Of a DNA stretch of 50,622 bases, positions 9,241-17,045 are shown piece by piece. Positions within the stretch are counted from its first letter, which is position 1, and the number at the start of each line of letters is the position of its first letter. This DNA comes from Thiotrichales bacterium (GTDB lineage: Bacteria; Pseudomonadota; Gammaproteobacteria; Thiomicrospirales; Thiomicrospiraceae). The stretch spans positions 1-50,622 of the forward strand of contig JAEMQD010000096.1 in NCBI GenBank assembly GCA_022759035.1. The letters run 5' to 3'. The position numbers were made by a program, and so were the translations under genes. The notes under the pieces were generated by a model, which had not been told where the DNA came from, searched no databases, and saw only the letters and a list, made by a program, of their open reading frames with translations.

Positions 9241-11772
9241 TTACACCAACTCAACAGCGAGGCTTTCTAACTTTTCCTGCGCTGTTGCGGGGCGTAATTG
9301 TCCGCGCTCACGCACATAAAGTTGCTCTGGATCTTTCTCGTCAGCATTAACAAAATTGTAGAAAAGTTTCGCTTTCTCTGGATCATCGACCACCTGCTGC
9401 CAGTCACATTGATAACTATTCACCAAAGATTGCATTTGCATTTCTAAATGCATTCCAATCCCTAAACTATCTTCGATGACCACTTGACGCAAATAATCAA
9501 TACCGCCTTCTAAATTACCCAACCAAGTCGCTGTACGCTCTAAACGTCCAGCGGTTTGAATGTAAAACATGATAAAACGGTCGATGTATTTGAATAAGGT
9601 CGCTTCGTCTAAATCTACCGCAAACAAGTCAGCATGGCGCGGTTTCATGCCGCCATTACCGCAAACATACAAATTCCAACCATTTTCCGTTGCAATCACG
9701 CCAATGTCTTTCGCTTGTGCTTCAGCACATTCACGAGTACAACCAGAAACGCCCATTTTCATTTTGTGCGGAGAGCGTACGCCTTTATAACGATTTTCTA
9801 AATCAATCGCCATTTTGACTGAATCCAACATACCATAACGACACCAAGTTGAGCCAACACAGGACTTCACGGTGCGCAAGGCTTTAGCATAAGCTTGACC
9901 AGATTCAAACCCTGCATCAATCAAGCGTTTCCAAATGGCAGGCATGTCTGGTAGCTTCGCACCAAACAAAACAATACGCTGACCACCATTAATTTTTGTG
10001 TACAGTTGATAATCCTTAGCGACCTGCCCCAACACAATAAGTTTATCGGGTGTAATCTCGCCACCAGGGACACGAGGAATAATCGAATAACTACCATCTT
10101 TTTGCATATTGCCCAGGTAGCGATCATTCGTATCCTGTAATGGAATATTTTTCTTATCGAAAGCGTAAGCATTCCACACCGAGCCTAAAATCGAAGCAAC
10201 GGCAGGTTTACAAATATCACAACCATGCCCTTCGCCGTGCGCGTGTAATAACGAGGCAAAGTCTTTATGCCCTTCCACTTTCACCAAATGGTATAACTCT
10301 TGGCGAGAATAGGGAAAATGTTCACAAATCGCTTTGCTGACTTCTACACCACGCTTGGCTAATTCGGCATTCACGACTGAAGTAACTAACTGGGTACAAC
10401 CACCACAGCCCGTACAGGCTTTAGTCGCATTTTTGACATCTGCCAAACAGGTTGCACCCTCATCAATCGCCTGAATAATTCTGCCTTTGCTGACATCGTA
10501 GCAAGAACACAATTGCGCGCTATCTGGCAAGGAATCTGGGCCAAAACTTGGTTTAGTGCCAGCTCGTGCTGGTAAAATCAAATCATCTGGATGTTCTGGC
10601 AAATCCATATCGTTGAGTTTTAATTGCAGCAAATTGCCGTAATCATCGACATCGCCAACCAACACTGCACCTAATAACTTTTTACCATCTGCGGAAACCA
10701 CCAGTTTTTTGTACACTTCTTGCGGGCCGTTTTCGTAGATGTACGACTTAGCTGCTTCGTCTGTTCCGTGCGGATCACCAATGGATGCGACATCGACCCC
10801 CATCAGCTTCAACTTAGTAGACATATCCGCACCAGTAAAAGCTGCTGGTTTATGATTGAGGTGATCGACTACCACCTGCGCCATCGCATAACCTGGTGCA
10901 ACCAAGCCATAAATCATACCGCCATGTAGCGCACACTCACCGATGGCATACACATGCGCTGCGCTGGTCTGACACTGATCGTTAATAACAATCCCCCCAC
11001 GCGCACCCATCGCCAACCCAGCCTGTTTCGCTAGCTCATCGCGCGGGCGAATCCCTGCCGAAAAGAGAATAACATCCGTTTCTAGGCTTTCACCATCGGC
11101 AAACACCATTTTATGACGCGCTGTTTCGCCATCTTCAATGATTTTTGTGCTCTTGCTGGTATGAATTTTTACACCCAACTTCTCGATTTTGCGACGCAAC
11201 ATGCTCGCACCACCATTATCGAGCTGAACAGGCATCAGTCGTGGCGCGAACTCGACCACATGCGTTTGCAAACCCAAATCGACCAATGCCTTAGCAGCTT
11301 CTAAACCGAGCAATCCACCGCCAACCACCACACCAATTTTGCTGCGCGTTGCAGCTTCTTTCATCGCTTCTAAATCTTCGATGGTGCGATAGACCAAACA
11401 GGCATCACGATTATTACCCTCGATCGGCGGCACAAAAGGATAAGAACCTGTTGCCAACACCAACTTATCGTAAGTCATGCTGATGCCAGAAGCCGTAGTG
11501 ATGCTTTGTGCTGCGCTATCAATCGCCACCACTTTTTCGTTTAAGCGAATGTCGATACCATTAGCTTCATAAAAACCAGTTGGCACTAACGACAAATCTT
11601 CTGCCGTTTTACCACTAAAATAAGACGATAAATAGACCCGATCATAAGCCACTCGAGGCTCTTCACCAAACACCGTCACCGTATAATCAGAAAAAGCAGA
11701 TGAATTAACCAGCTTATCCAAAAAGGCATGACCAACCATGCCATTACCCACCACCACTAACTTCTTTTTCAT
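9241..11772 (-). CDS. nirB: Assimilatory nitrite reductase large subunit NirB
   Basis: 843-residue siroheme enzyme reducing nitrite to ammonium with NAD(P)H. The N-terminal pyridine nucleotide-disulfide oxidoreductase domain has VVVGNGMVGHAFL for FAD and GVVGGGLLGLEAA for NAD(P)H. BFD-like [2Fe-2S] segments follow (LCSCYDVSKG...ACTGCGGC, then GHGCDICKP). The C-terminal sulfite/nitrite reductase domains bind [4Fe-4S]-siroheme through CVGSTWC and SGCTRECAEA, the expected C-x5-C and C-x3-C pairs, both visible. The length equals typical NirB. It follows the transporter ATPase by 33 bases. Siroheme comes from cysG in the neighbouring operon. All cofactor ligands look intact. Confidence 0.97.
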   Translation of the reverse strand: MKKKLVVVGNGMVGHAFLDKLVNSSAFSDYTVTVFGEEPRVAYDRVYLSSYFSGKTAEDLSLVPTGFYEANGIDIRLNEKVVAIDSAAQSITTASGISMTYDKLVLATGSYPFVPPIEGNNRDACLVYRTIEDLEAMKEAATRSKIGVVVGGGLLGLEAAKALVDLGLQTHVVEFAPRLMPVQLDNGGASMLRRKIEKLGVKIHTSKSTKIIEDGETARHKMVFADGESLETDVILFSAGIRPRDELAKQAGLAMGARGGIVINDQCQTSAAHVYAIGECALHGGMIYGLVAPGYAMAQVVVDHLNHKPAAFTGADMSTKLKLMGVDVASIGDPHGTDEAAKSYIYENGPQEVYKKLVVSADGKKLLGAVLVGDVDDYGNLLQLKLNDMDLPEHPDDLILPARAGTKPSFGPDSLPDSAQLCSCYDVSKGRIIQAIDEGATCLADVKNATKACTGCGGCTQLVTSVVNAELAKRGVEVSKAICEHFPYSRQELYHLVKVEGHKDFASLLHAHGEGHGCDICKPAVASILGSVWNAYAFDKKNIPLQDTNDRYLGNMQKDGSYSIIPRVPGGEITPDKLIVLGQVAKDYQLYTKINGGQRIVLFGAKLPDMPAIWKRLIDAGFESGQAYAKALRTVKSCVGSTWCRYGMLDSVKMAIDLENRYKGVRSPHKMKMGVSGCTRECAEAQAKDIGVIATENGWNLYVCGNGGMKPRHADLFAVDLDEATLFKYIDRFIMFYIQTAGRLERTATWLGNLEGGIDYLRQVVIEDSLGIGMHLEMQMQSLVNSYQCDWQQVVDDPEKAKLFYNFVNADEKDPEQLYVRERGQLRPATAQEKLESLAVELV

Positions 11773-11805
11773 AATTAATACTCCAACTCAGCCGTAGCAA
11801 ACCAA

Positions 11806-12603
11806 TTAATGATCATCTTTACGATGCTTATCGTATAAAAAGGTCAACACAGCCTGACGACAACGTAAATACTCTGGATCATTTGCCAATGCCAAACGAC
11901 TGCGTGGACGCTCTAAACGAACAGGCAAAATCTCACCGACCGTCGCCGCAGGTCCATTTGTCATCATCACAATCTTGTCCGACAGCAATACCGCTTCATC
12001 GACATCATGCGTCACCATGACCACTGTGGTGTTAATTTCGGCACAGATCTTCATCAACTCATCTTGTAGATGGGCGCGGGTTAAGGCATCTAACGCACCG
12101 AATGGCTCATCCATCAGCAACACTTTTGGCTGCATGGCAAGCGCACGCGCAATCCCCACCCGTTGCTTCATACCACCAGAAATTTCATTCGGACGTTTAT
12201 GCGCCGCATGATCCATATGCACTAGCTTGAGATTGTAATTGACCCAATCATCTTTCTCGGCTTTGGTTTTTGTTTTGGCAAAAACCGAATCCACCGCCAA
12301 CATCACGTTTTCATATACCGTCAACCAAGGTAATAACGAATGGTTCTGAAAGACCACTGCCCGCTCAGGACCAGGACCTGAAATTTCACGATCTGCGCAA
12401 AGAGCAACCCCTTCAGAGGCAGGATACAAGCCAGCAATAATGTTCAGCACCGTTGACTTACCGCAACCTGAGTGTCCAATAATCGACACAAACTCGCCTT
12501 GCTTAATGTTAATGTTTACATCTTTGAGCGCTGTAAACGCCCCAGACTTAGTGTGAAACGTCATCTCGATGTTTTCTAACGAAACAAATTTATCAAGATT
12601 CAT
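11806..12603 (-). CDS. nrtC: Nitrate ABC transporter ATP-binding protein
   Basis: 265-residue ATPase driving nitrate/nitrite import. Walker A is GHSGCGKST near residue 43, the Q-loop region is VVFQNHSLLPWL, the signature is ISGGMKQRVGIARAL, Walker B is VLLMDEPFGALD, and the switch histidine is in VTHDVDEAVLLSD. It lacks the C-terminal NrtA-like domain of cyanobacterial NrtC, so it matches the single-domain ATPase (NrtD/NasD) of proteobacterial systems; the symbol is therefore approximate. Four bases separate it from the permease gene. With one ATPase gene, the transporter presumably uses a homodimer of this protein. Confidence 0.9.
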   Translation of the reverse strand: MNLDKFVSLENIEMTFHTKSGAFTALKDVNINIKQGEFVSIIGHSGCGKSTVLNIIAGLYPASEGVALCADREISGPGPERAVVFQNHSLLPWLTVYENVMLAVDSVFAKTKTKAEKDDWVNYNLKLVHMDHAAHKRPNEISGGMKQRVGIARALAMQPKVLLMDEPFGALDALTRAHLQDELMKICAEINTTVVMVTHDVDEAVLLSDKIVMMTNGPAATVGEILPVRLERPRSRLALANDPEYLRCRQAVLTFLYDKHRKDDH

Positions 12604-12607
12604 CGCC

Positions 12608-13393
12608 CTACTCTCCGTAACTAAAACGTTGCGCCAACCAGACCAAAGCAGCTTCCAACATTAACCCAATAAGACCAATGACAATAATGGCAACCAAAAT
12701 GTGCGCGACATTTAAGTTATTCCACTCATCCCACACCCAAAACCCGATACCAATACCACCCGTCAGCATTTCGGCAGCCACAATCACTAGCCACGCCACA
12801 CCAATCGCCAATCGAACCCCTGTGAGCAAGTATGGCAATACAGCAGGAATCATAATTTTGGTCATAATTTGCCATTCGCTTAGGCGCAACACTTTGGCAA
12901 CATTCATATAATCTGATGGCACACGCGACACGCCGACTGCGGTATTAATAATCATGGGCCAGATACTGGAGATAAAAATCACCCAAATCGCCGCCCAATG
13001 CGTCGAATTAAAAATCAACAACCCCAATGGCAACCAAGCTAATGGCGACACAGGGCGCAACAAACTAATAATCGGATTAAACGCACGAGAGGCAAACAAT
13101 GAGCGACCAATCCAAAAGCCTAAGGGAATACCGATCAATGCTGCCAGCCCAAACCCTAGCCCAACACGACCCAATGAATACATAATGTTCCAACCGATTC
13201 CCATATCATTCGGACCGTTGTTATAAAAAGGATCAGAAAACAACTCCACACCTGCCGTCCAAGTCACAGCTGGTGTAGGGATTTTGCCATCGGTTGCCGT
13301 CGACACACCCGACCACAACAAGATAAAAAACAGGATGCCTAATAGTGTTGGCGCTAACCACATTAAAAAAGACTTCAATTGCATTTGCGACAT
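12608..13393 (-). CDS. nrtB: Nitrate ABC transporter permease
   Basis: 261-residue inner-membrane permease of the NitT/TauT family. Several hydrophobic segments are visible, beginning MWLAPTLLGILFFILLW, with more around residues 75-95, 135-150 and 230-250. The cytoplasmic ATPase-contact loop contains EWQIMTKIMIPAVLPYLLTGVRLAIGVAW, close to the EAA-x3-G motif region of the family. The length is typical. It lies between the binding-protein gene and the ATPase gene. An 83-base gap to nrtA contains a strong stem-loop. Confidence 0.92.
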   Translation of the reverse strand: MSQMQLKSFLMWLAPTLLGILFFILLWSGVSTATDGKIPTPAVTWTAGVELFSDPFYNNGPNDMGIGWNIMYSLGRVGLGFGLAALIGIPLGFWIGRSLFASRAFNPIISLLRPVSPLAWLPLGLLIFNSTHWAAIWVIFISSIWPMIINTAVGVSRVPSDYMNVAKVLRLSEWQIMTKIMIPAVLPYLLTGVRLAIGVAWLVIVAAEMLTGGIGIGFWVWDEWNNLNVAHILVAIIVIGLIGLMLEAALVWLAQRFSYGE

Positions 13394-13428
13394 AGCAAAC
13401 TCCTAAATACAAGGCATAGGCTGCTCAA

Positions 13429-13449
13429 CCCATGCATAACATGCATGGG
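13429..13449 (-). promoter_or_regulatory. Intercistronic stem-loop between nrtA and nrtB
   Basis: CCCATGCAT and ATGCATGGG form a perfect nine-pair stem with a three-base loop. No T-run follows on the transcribed strand, so it is not a normal terminator. Its position after a binding-protein gene fits an mRNA-stabilising or processing element giving more binding protein than permease, as described for other ABC operons. That role is an inference. Confidence 0.55.
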
Positions 13450-13476
13450 GCAGGCATGCTCAAAACGAACTAAAAA

Positions 13477-14763
13477 TTAAGCTTTAACTGCGAAAGAAGC
13501 GGCATAAGCTGCTGGATTAGAACCATCCCACACTTTGCCATCCATTAACTTAGAAGTACGCATGGTTTCTGTAGGTGTAGCAACTTTAGCCATTGCCGCA
13601 GCATCTTTATAAACGTCGATACGATTAACCGATTTTGCAATCGACAAATAATCTGGGTCATCCTTTACCAAACCCCAACGCTTGTGTTGAGTCATAAACC
13701 ACATACCATCGGACAAATAAGGGTAATTTACTTTACCCTCATCAAAAAACTTCATTGCATGGGGATCATCCCAAGTTTTTCCCGCACCGTTATCGTATTT
13801 TCCTGCCATGCGGCCATCAATAACATCAACAGGACAATTAATATAAGCTTTTGAAGCAACGGTTTCGGCTACCTCTCGACGATTTACAGAAGCATCAATA
13901 AATTTAGAAGCATCTAAAATAGCAGCCACCATCGCACGCGCCGTATTTGGATACTGTTCAACAAAGGCTTTTGTTGTACCCAATACTTTTTCTGGATGTT
14001 CCTGCCAAATATCTTGTGTCGTAGTAACCGTAAACCCAATTTTGTCCATAATAGCGCGAGCATTCCACGGCTCACCAACACAAAAACCATCCATATTACC
14101 AACACGCATGTTAGCAACCATTTGTGGCGGCGGAACAACAATATTTTTGACATCGCTAAATGGATTAATATCATGTGCTGCTAACCAATAATATAACCAC
14201 ATCGCATGTGTTCCTGTTGGGAAAGTTTGCGCAAAGGTATATTCACGCTTATCACTAGAAATTAACTTTCGTAAAGACGTCCCATCCATTACACCTTTAT
14301 CTTTGAGCGCATTAGAGAGGGTAATTGCCTGGCCATTGTGGTTAAGATTCATCAAAACGGCCATATCTTTTTGCGGACCGCCTATCCCCATTTGCAAACC
14401 GTAAATTAATCCATAAAGCACATGCGAAGCATCCAATTCGCCATTCGTTAACTTATCTCGCACACCCGCCCAAGAAGCTTCTTTTGACGGAATAATATTA
14501 ATGCCATATTTTTTATCAAAGCCCTTAACCGAAGCCATGACCACGCTAGCGCAATCGGTTAACGGAATAAAACCAATTTTTACGTCTGTTTTTTCTGGCG
14601 CATCAGAACCCGCAGCCCATGCTGCATTTCGGATGCTTGGTGCTACTAATCCCATTAATGCTGCTCCTGTTAACAGCGCTCCGCCCTTAATAAAACTGCG
14701 ACGAGACATTTCTGTTGCCGCATCTTGAACTGAGATCGTTTTTTTGGTTAAGTTATCACTCAT
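13477..14763 (-). CDS. nrtA: Nitrate ABC transporter substrate-binding protein, Tat-exported
   Basis: 428-residue periplasmic nitrate-binding protein. The N terminus has a twin-arginine signal, SRRSFIKGGALLTGAALMG, ending near NAAWA, so it is predicted to be exported folded. The mature part starts VKIGFIPLTDCASVVMA and contains NMDGFCVGEPWNARA, typical of the NrtA/NasS/CmpA family. I start at the ATG at 14763, with AAGGAG upstream; a longer frame to 14868 would run back through the leader attenuator. It is the first gene of nrtABC-nirBD. NasS, the cytoplasmic nitrate sensor paralogue, is similar, but the Tat signal and operon position favour transport. Confidence 0.93.
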   Translation of the reverse strand: MSDNLTKKTISVQDAATEMSRRSFIKGGALLTGAALMGLVAPSIRNAAWAAGSDAPEKTDVKIGFIPLTDCASVVMASVKGFDKKYGINIIPSKEASWAGVRDKLTNGELDASHVLYGLIYGLQMGIGGPQKDMAVLMNLNHNGQAITLSNALKDKGVMDGTSLRKLISSDKREYTFAQTFPTGTHAMWLYYWLAAHDINPFSDVKNIVVPPPQMVANMRVGNMDGFCVGEPWNARAIMDKIGFTVTTTQDIWQEHPEKVLGTTKAFVEQYPNTARAMVAAILDASKFIDASVNRREVAETVASKAYINCPVDVIDGRMAGKYDNGAGKTWDDPHAMKFFDEGKVNYPYLSDGMWFMTQHKRWGLVKDDPDYLSIAKSVNRIDVYKDAAAMAKVATPTETMRTSKLMDGKVWDGSNPAAYAASFAVKA

Positions 14764-14789
14764 ATTGAACCGCTCCTTGAAATAAAAAC

Positions 14790-14846
14790 AAAAAAGGCGC
14801 TCGATTGTTCTACCTTCATTGCTGAAAGGAACAACCGAACGCCTTT
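14790..14846 (-). terminator. Intrinsic terminator in the nrtA leader (NasT-controlled attenuator)
   Basis: On the minus strand AAAGGCGTTCGGTTGTTC pairs with GAACAATCGAGCGCCTTT over 18 positions, including two G-U wobbles, followed by a T-run. It lies 27 bases before the nrtA ATG. Its 5' arm is shared with hairpin P2 of the ANTAR motif. An inner hairpin with loop AGCAAU also forms, but it lacks G at position 4. Confidence 0.86.
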
Positions 14847-14878
14847 GTTCAGTGCAACAAATCATCATTGACTCGTTG
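14835..14878 (-). promoter_or_regulatory. Two-hairpin ANTAR antitermination motif in the nrtA leader RNA
   Basis: P1 (14855-14878) has arms CAACGAGUC and GAUUUGUUG around hexaloop AAUGAU. P2 (14835-14852) has arms CUGAAC and GUUCGG around hexaloop AAAGGC. Both loops have A1 and G4, and the stems differ from those of the nasA leader while the loops and architecture are kept. That covariation supports a real RNA element. P2 and the terminator cannot form together, so NasT binding should allow transcription of nrtABC-nirBD. Confidence 0.85.
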
Positions 14879-14892
14879 TTTTACTTTATAAA

Positions 14893-14906
14893 GCTTTAAT
14901 TATGCC
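14893..14906 (-). promoter_or_regulatory. Sigma-54 promoter of nrtABC-nirBD
   Basis: The minus strand reads GGCATAATTAAAGC, preceded by T, so TGGCAT-N8-GC fits the -24/-12 consensus well. The predicted start near 14881 is three bases before ANTAR hairpin P1, the same geometry as at nasA. Confidence 0.74.
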
Positions 14907-14981
14907 AAATAATAATATATAATTAAATTCAATATGTTATAAATATTTTACAGCATAACTTATTCATAAATGGTTTTTATT

Positions 14982-15017
14982 GCACCAAATAAGTTAAATT
15001 TAGCACCAAAGGTGAAC
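14982..15017. promoter_or_regulatory. Two NtrC-like sites upstream of nrtA
   Basis: Plus-strand half-sites GCACC occur at 14982-14986 and 15003-15007, 21 bp apart (about two helical turns). The first, GCACCAAATAAGTTA, is centred near -108 from the predicted nrtA start and matches GCACC-N5-(A/G)GTGC in eight of ten fixed positions. The second is weaker on its far side and overlaps the AAAGGTGA ribosome site of the amidotransferase gene, so it may be partly coincidental. Confidence 0.55.
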
Positions 15018-15020
15018 AAA

Positions 15021-15734
15021 ATGAATACTGTCGTCATTTTTCAATTCTACCCTAGTGAAGATGCGGGTTACTTAGCACATTTTTTAACCGAAAAAAATAT
15101 TCCTTGGCACTATATACGTGTTGATCAAGGACAACCTATCCCGACCTCTCTTAATAATATTAGTGCAATGATTATGATGGGTGGTCCAATGAGTGTTAAC
15201 GACAAATTACCTTGGATACCACCACTACTTAACTTAATTTGCCAAGCGCAAAATGAAAATATTCCCATGGTCGGTCACTGTCTTGGTGGTCAGCTTATTG
15301 CTAAAGCATTAGGCGCACAAGTTAAAACGAACTCGGTACGAGAAATAGGCTGGGGAAAAGTAACACCAGCCAACAATGATGACGCAAAAGCTTATTTTGG
15401 AGAAAAAGCATTTCAGGCATTTCATTGGCACGGAGAAACTTTTGAATTACCAAAAGAATCAATACCGTTACTCAGTAGTCCTTATTGCCAAAACCAAGCT
15501 TTTTCCTTAGGTAATACGCTCGCAATGCAATGTCATATAGAAATGACCAAAGAAATGATTACAGAATGGTGTATTAGTGATGCTAACTACCATGCCCAAG
15601 GATTAGCAACCTCCCCTGCTGTACAAACATTAACACAAATGGAAACAGATACAGTTTGTTATTTACCTTTATTACAGCAACAAGCAAAGCGCTGTTATGA
15701 ACATTGGTTAACAAAAATAAACGTAAAGTTTTAG
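15021..15734 (+). CDS. Class I glutamine amidotransferase-like protein
   Basis: 237-residue stand-alone amidotransferase domain like the GuaA N-terminal half. The nucleophile elbow is VGHCLGGQLIAKALG (Cys near residue 91), with HWHGETFELP and CHIEMTKEM supplying the His-Glu pair. The start is the ATG at 15021, preceded by AAAGGTGA; a longer frame has no ribosome site. No synthetase domain or partner gene is next to it, so the acceptor is unknown. It diverges from nrtA across the NtrC-site region, and its stop codon overlaps that of convergent nasT by four bases. The context suggests a link to nitrogen metabolism, but this is inferred. Confidence 0.83.
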   Translation: MNTVVIFQFYPSEDAGYLAHFLTEKNIPWHYIRVDQGQPIPTSLNNISAMIMMGGPMSVNDKLPWIPPLLNLICQAQNENIPMVGHCLGGQLIAKALGAQVKTNSVREIGWGKVTPANNDDAKAYFGEKAFQAFHWHGETFELPKESIPLLSSPYCQNQAFSLGNTLAMQCHIEMTKEMITEWCISDANYHAQGLATSPAVQTLTQMETDTVCYLPLLQQQAKRCYEHWLTKINVKF

Positions 15735-16309
15735 CTTAACAATTCTGCTACTGAAACCACATTAGCGGCAATTTCTGCTAGTGGTTTTCCTTTATCCATT
15801 GCCAACTTACGTAACTGTTTAAAAGCAGTATCTTCATCAATACCAGCTTGCTTCATTAAAAATCCTTTAGCTTTTTCAATCAATTTACGATCAGCAAGTT
15901 GATGTTTTGTTTGTGCCAATTCATCTTTTAATGCTTGGTACTCCCTAAATCTCGCAATAGCAACTTCCAAAATACTTTTAATCCTATTTTGCGCTACGCC
16001 ATCAACGACATAAGCACTAACACCACTTTGAATTGCTTTACGAATCAAATTACTATCATCGTTTTCAGCAAACATAACTACCGGTTTTGGATTAAGCTCA
16101 TTAATAATTGCTAAATGTTCTAACGTATCTCGACTAGGTGCATCTACTTCTATAATAATGACGTCTGGATGATAAGATTCAACCGTTTTAATCAAGTTTG
16201 CTTCTAAATCAGGACGAAAAATATCACATCCCATATCAGAATCCAGTAATGCTTGTGCAATAACAGCCCCACGACCACGGTCACTGTCTACCAACAACAC
16301 CTTAATCAC
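15731..16309 (-). CDS. nasT: NasT, ANTAR-domain antiterminator of nitrate assimilation
   Basis: 192-residue response-regulator-like RNA-binding protein. Residues 1-120 form a receiver-like domain (IKVLLVDSDRGRGAVIAQAL). At the usual phospho-aspartate position the sequence reads PDVIIIEVDAP, so Glu replaces Asp. A short coiled coil leads to a C-terminal ANTAR domain (LIEKAKGFLMKQAGIDEDTAFKQLRKLAM), which binds paired hexaloop hairpins. Two such targets occur in this window. I choose GTG at 16309 because AAAGGTGG lies about seven bases upstream; an ATG at 16345 would lie upstream of the predicted transcript start. No nasS, the usual nitrate-sensing inhibitor, is adjacent or in the window. Confidence 0.9.
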   Translation of the reverse strand: MIKVLLVDSDRGRGAVIAQALLDSDMGCDIFRPDLEANLIKTVESYHPDVIIIEVDAPSRDTLEHLAIINELNPKPVVMFAENDDSNLIRKAIQSGVSAYVVDGVAQNRIKSILEVAIARFREYQALKDELAQTKHQLADRKLIEKAKGFLMKQAGIDEDTAFKQLRKLAMDKGKPLAEIAANVVSVAELLS

Positions 16310-16341
16310 ATGCTTACCACCTTTGTTTTTAAAACTAAAAA

Positions 16342-16355
16342 GCAATAAATAGTCC
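16342..16355 (-). promoter_or_regulatory. Sigma-54 promoter of nasT
   Basis: The minus strand reads GGACTATTTATTGC, a GG-N10-GC element with TTGC at -12. The predicted start near 16330 is 21 bases before the GTG start. The -24 half is weaker than at nrtA. An NtrC-like site is centred about 110 bp upstream. Confidence 0.58.
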
Positions 16356-16432
16356 TACGTTTTTTATATTGTTATTTTTCATTAAGATAAAAATAAATAA
16401 AAAATTAGTTAAAAAGTATTACTTGTTTTTTT

Positions 16433-16447
16433 GTTCCAATTTGGTGC
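16433..16447. promoter_or_regulatory. NtrC-like site upstream of nasT
   Basis: The minus strand reads GCACCAAATTGGAAC, matching GCACC-N5-GGTGC in eight of ten fixed bases. It is centred near 16440, about -110 from the predicted nasT start, the same distance as the sites at nasA and nrtA. It lies between the mobA stop and nasT. Confidence 0.58.
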
Positions 16448-16463
16448 TAAATAATCTGGTTTA

Positions 16464-17045
16464 CTAAGGACAAGAAATATTTTCTGGACAATTCATATTA
16501 CGCAATACTTCATCATTACCTTGCCAACATATATAATCCGCATCTAATCGCTCATAAGCTTCGCTTAAACGATAGTTTCCTTCATCTAATAAGTCAGCTA
16601 ATACAGATAAACTATCTCGATGAAAAAAAGCAACAGCCGTATGTTTTCCTTGCTTATCCGATAACACAACTGCATGTTTTTTAGTAGTTAATACATTTTC
16701 ATACATTAAATTAACCACTTCAATTGATAAATAAGGCATATCACAAGGCAATACCAACAACCAATTGACTGCATCAGGTAATACCAGTAATAATTCATGA
16801 ATACCTTTTAATGGCCCAGAACCAACAAGTTGCCGCTCAACAACTAATTTAATGCCTAGTTTGCCAGCCCAAGATAATTGATCGTCACGAACACATAATC
16901 CAAGAAAAGGATAGTCACTTAAACGATCAATAACATGACATGCCATTGGTTTTCCAGATAAAAGGTAAGTCGCCTTTGGAAAACCCCGCCATCGACGAGA
17001 ATCACCACCAGCCAACATACCAAAATAGAAAAAATAATCTGTCAT
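16464..17045 (-). CDS. mobA: Molybdenum cofactor guanylyltransferase MobA
   Basis: 193-residue enzyme that attaches GMP to molybdopterin to make the MGD form used by NasA. The N-terminal nucleotide-binding loop is GMLAGGDSRRWRGFPKATYLLSGKPM, a variant of LAGGxSxRMGxDK in which tryptophan and proline replace the usual Met and Asp. VLPCDMPYLS supplies the metal-binding aspartate, and NMNCPEN matches the family's C-terminal NxNTPED region. The length is normal. It lies upstream of nasT on the same strand, with the nasT promoter between. Beyond its start lies the AT-rich DnaA-box region. Confidence 0.87.
   Translation of the reverse strand: MTDYFFYFGMLAGGDSRRWRGFPKATYLLSGKPMACHVIDRLSDYPFLGLCVRDDQLSWAGKLGIKLVVERQLVGSGPLKGIHELLLVLPDAVNWLLVLPCDMPYLSIEVVNLMYENVLTTKKHAVVLSDKQGKHTAVAFFHRDSLSVLADLLDEGNYRLSEAYERLDADYICWQGNDEVLRNMNCPENISCP

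Noticed and set aside
14811-14826. Inner hairpin with loop AGCAAU as a third ANTAR hairpin at nrtA
   Set aside because: The loop has A at position 1 but A, not G, at position 4, and it is simply the tip of the terminator.
13477-14868. The longer nrtA reading frame starting at 14868
   Set aside because: Its first 35 codons run through the leader terminator and ANTAR hairpins and give no signal peptide. The ATG at 14763 has AAGGAG and a twin-arginine signal follows.
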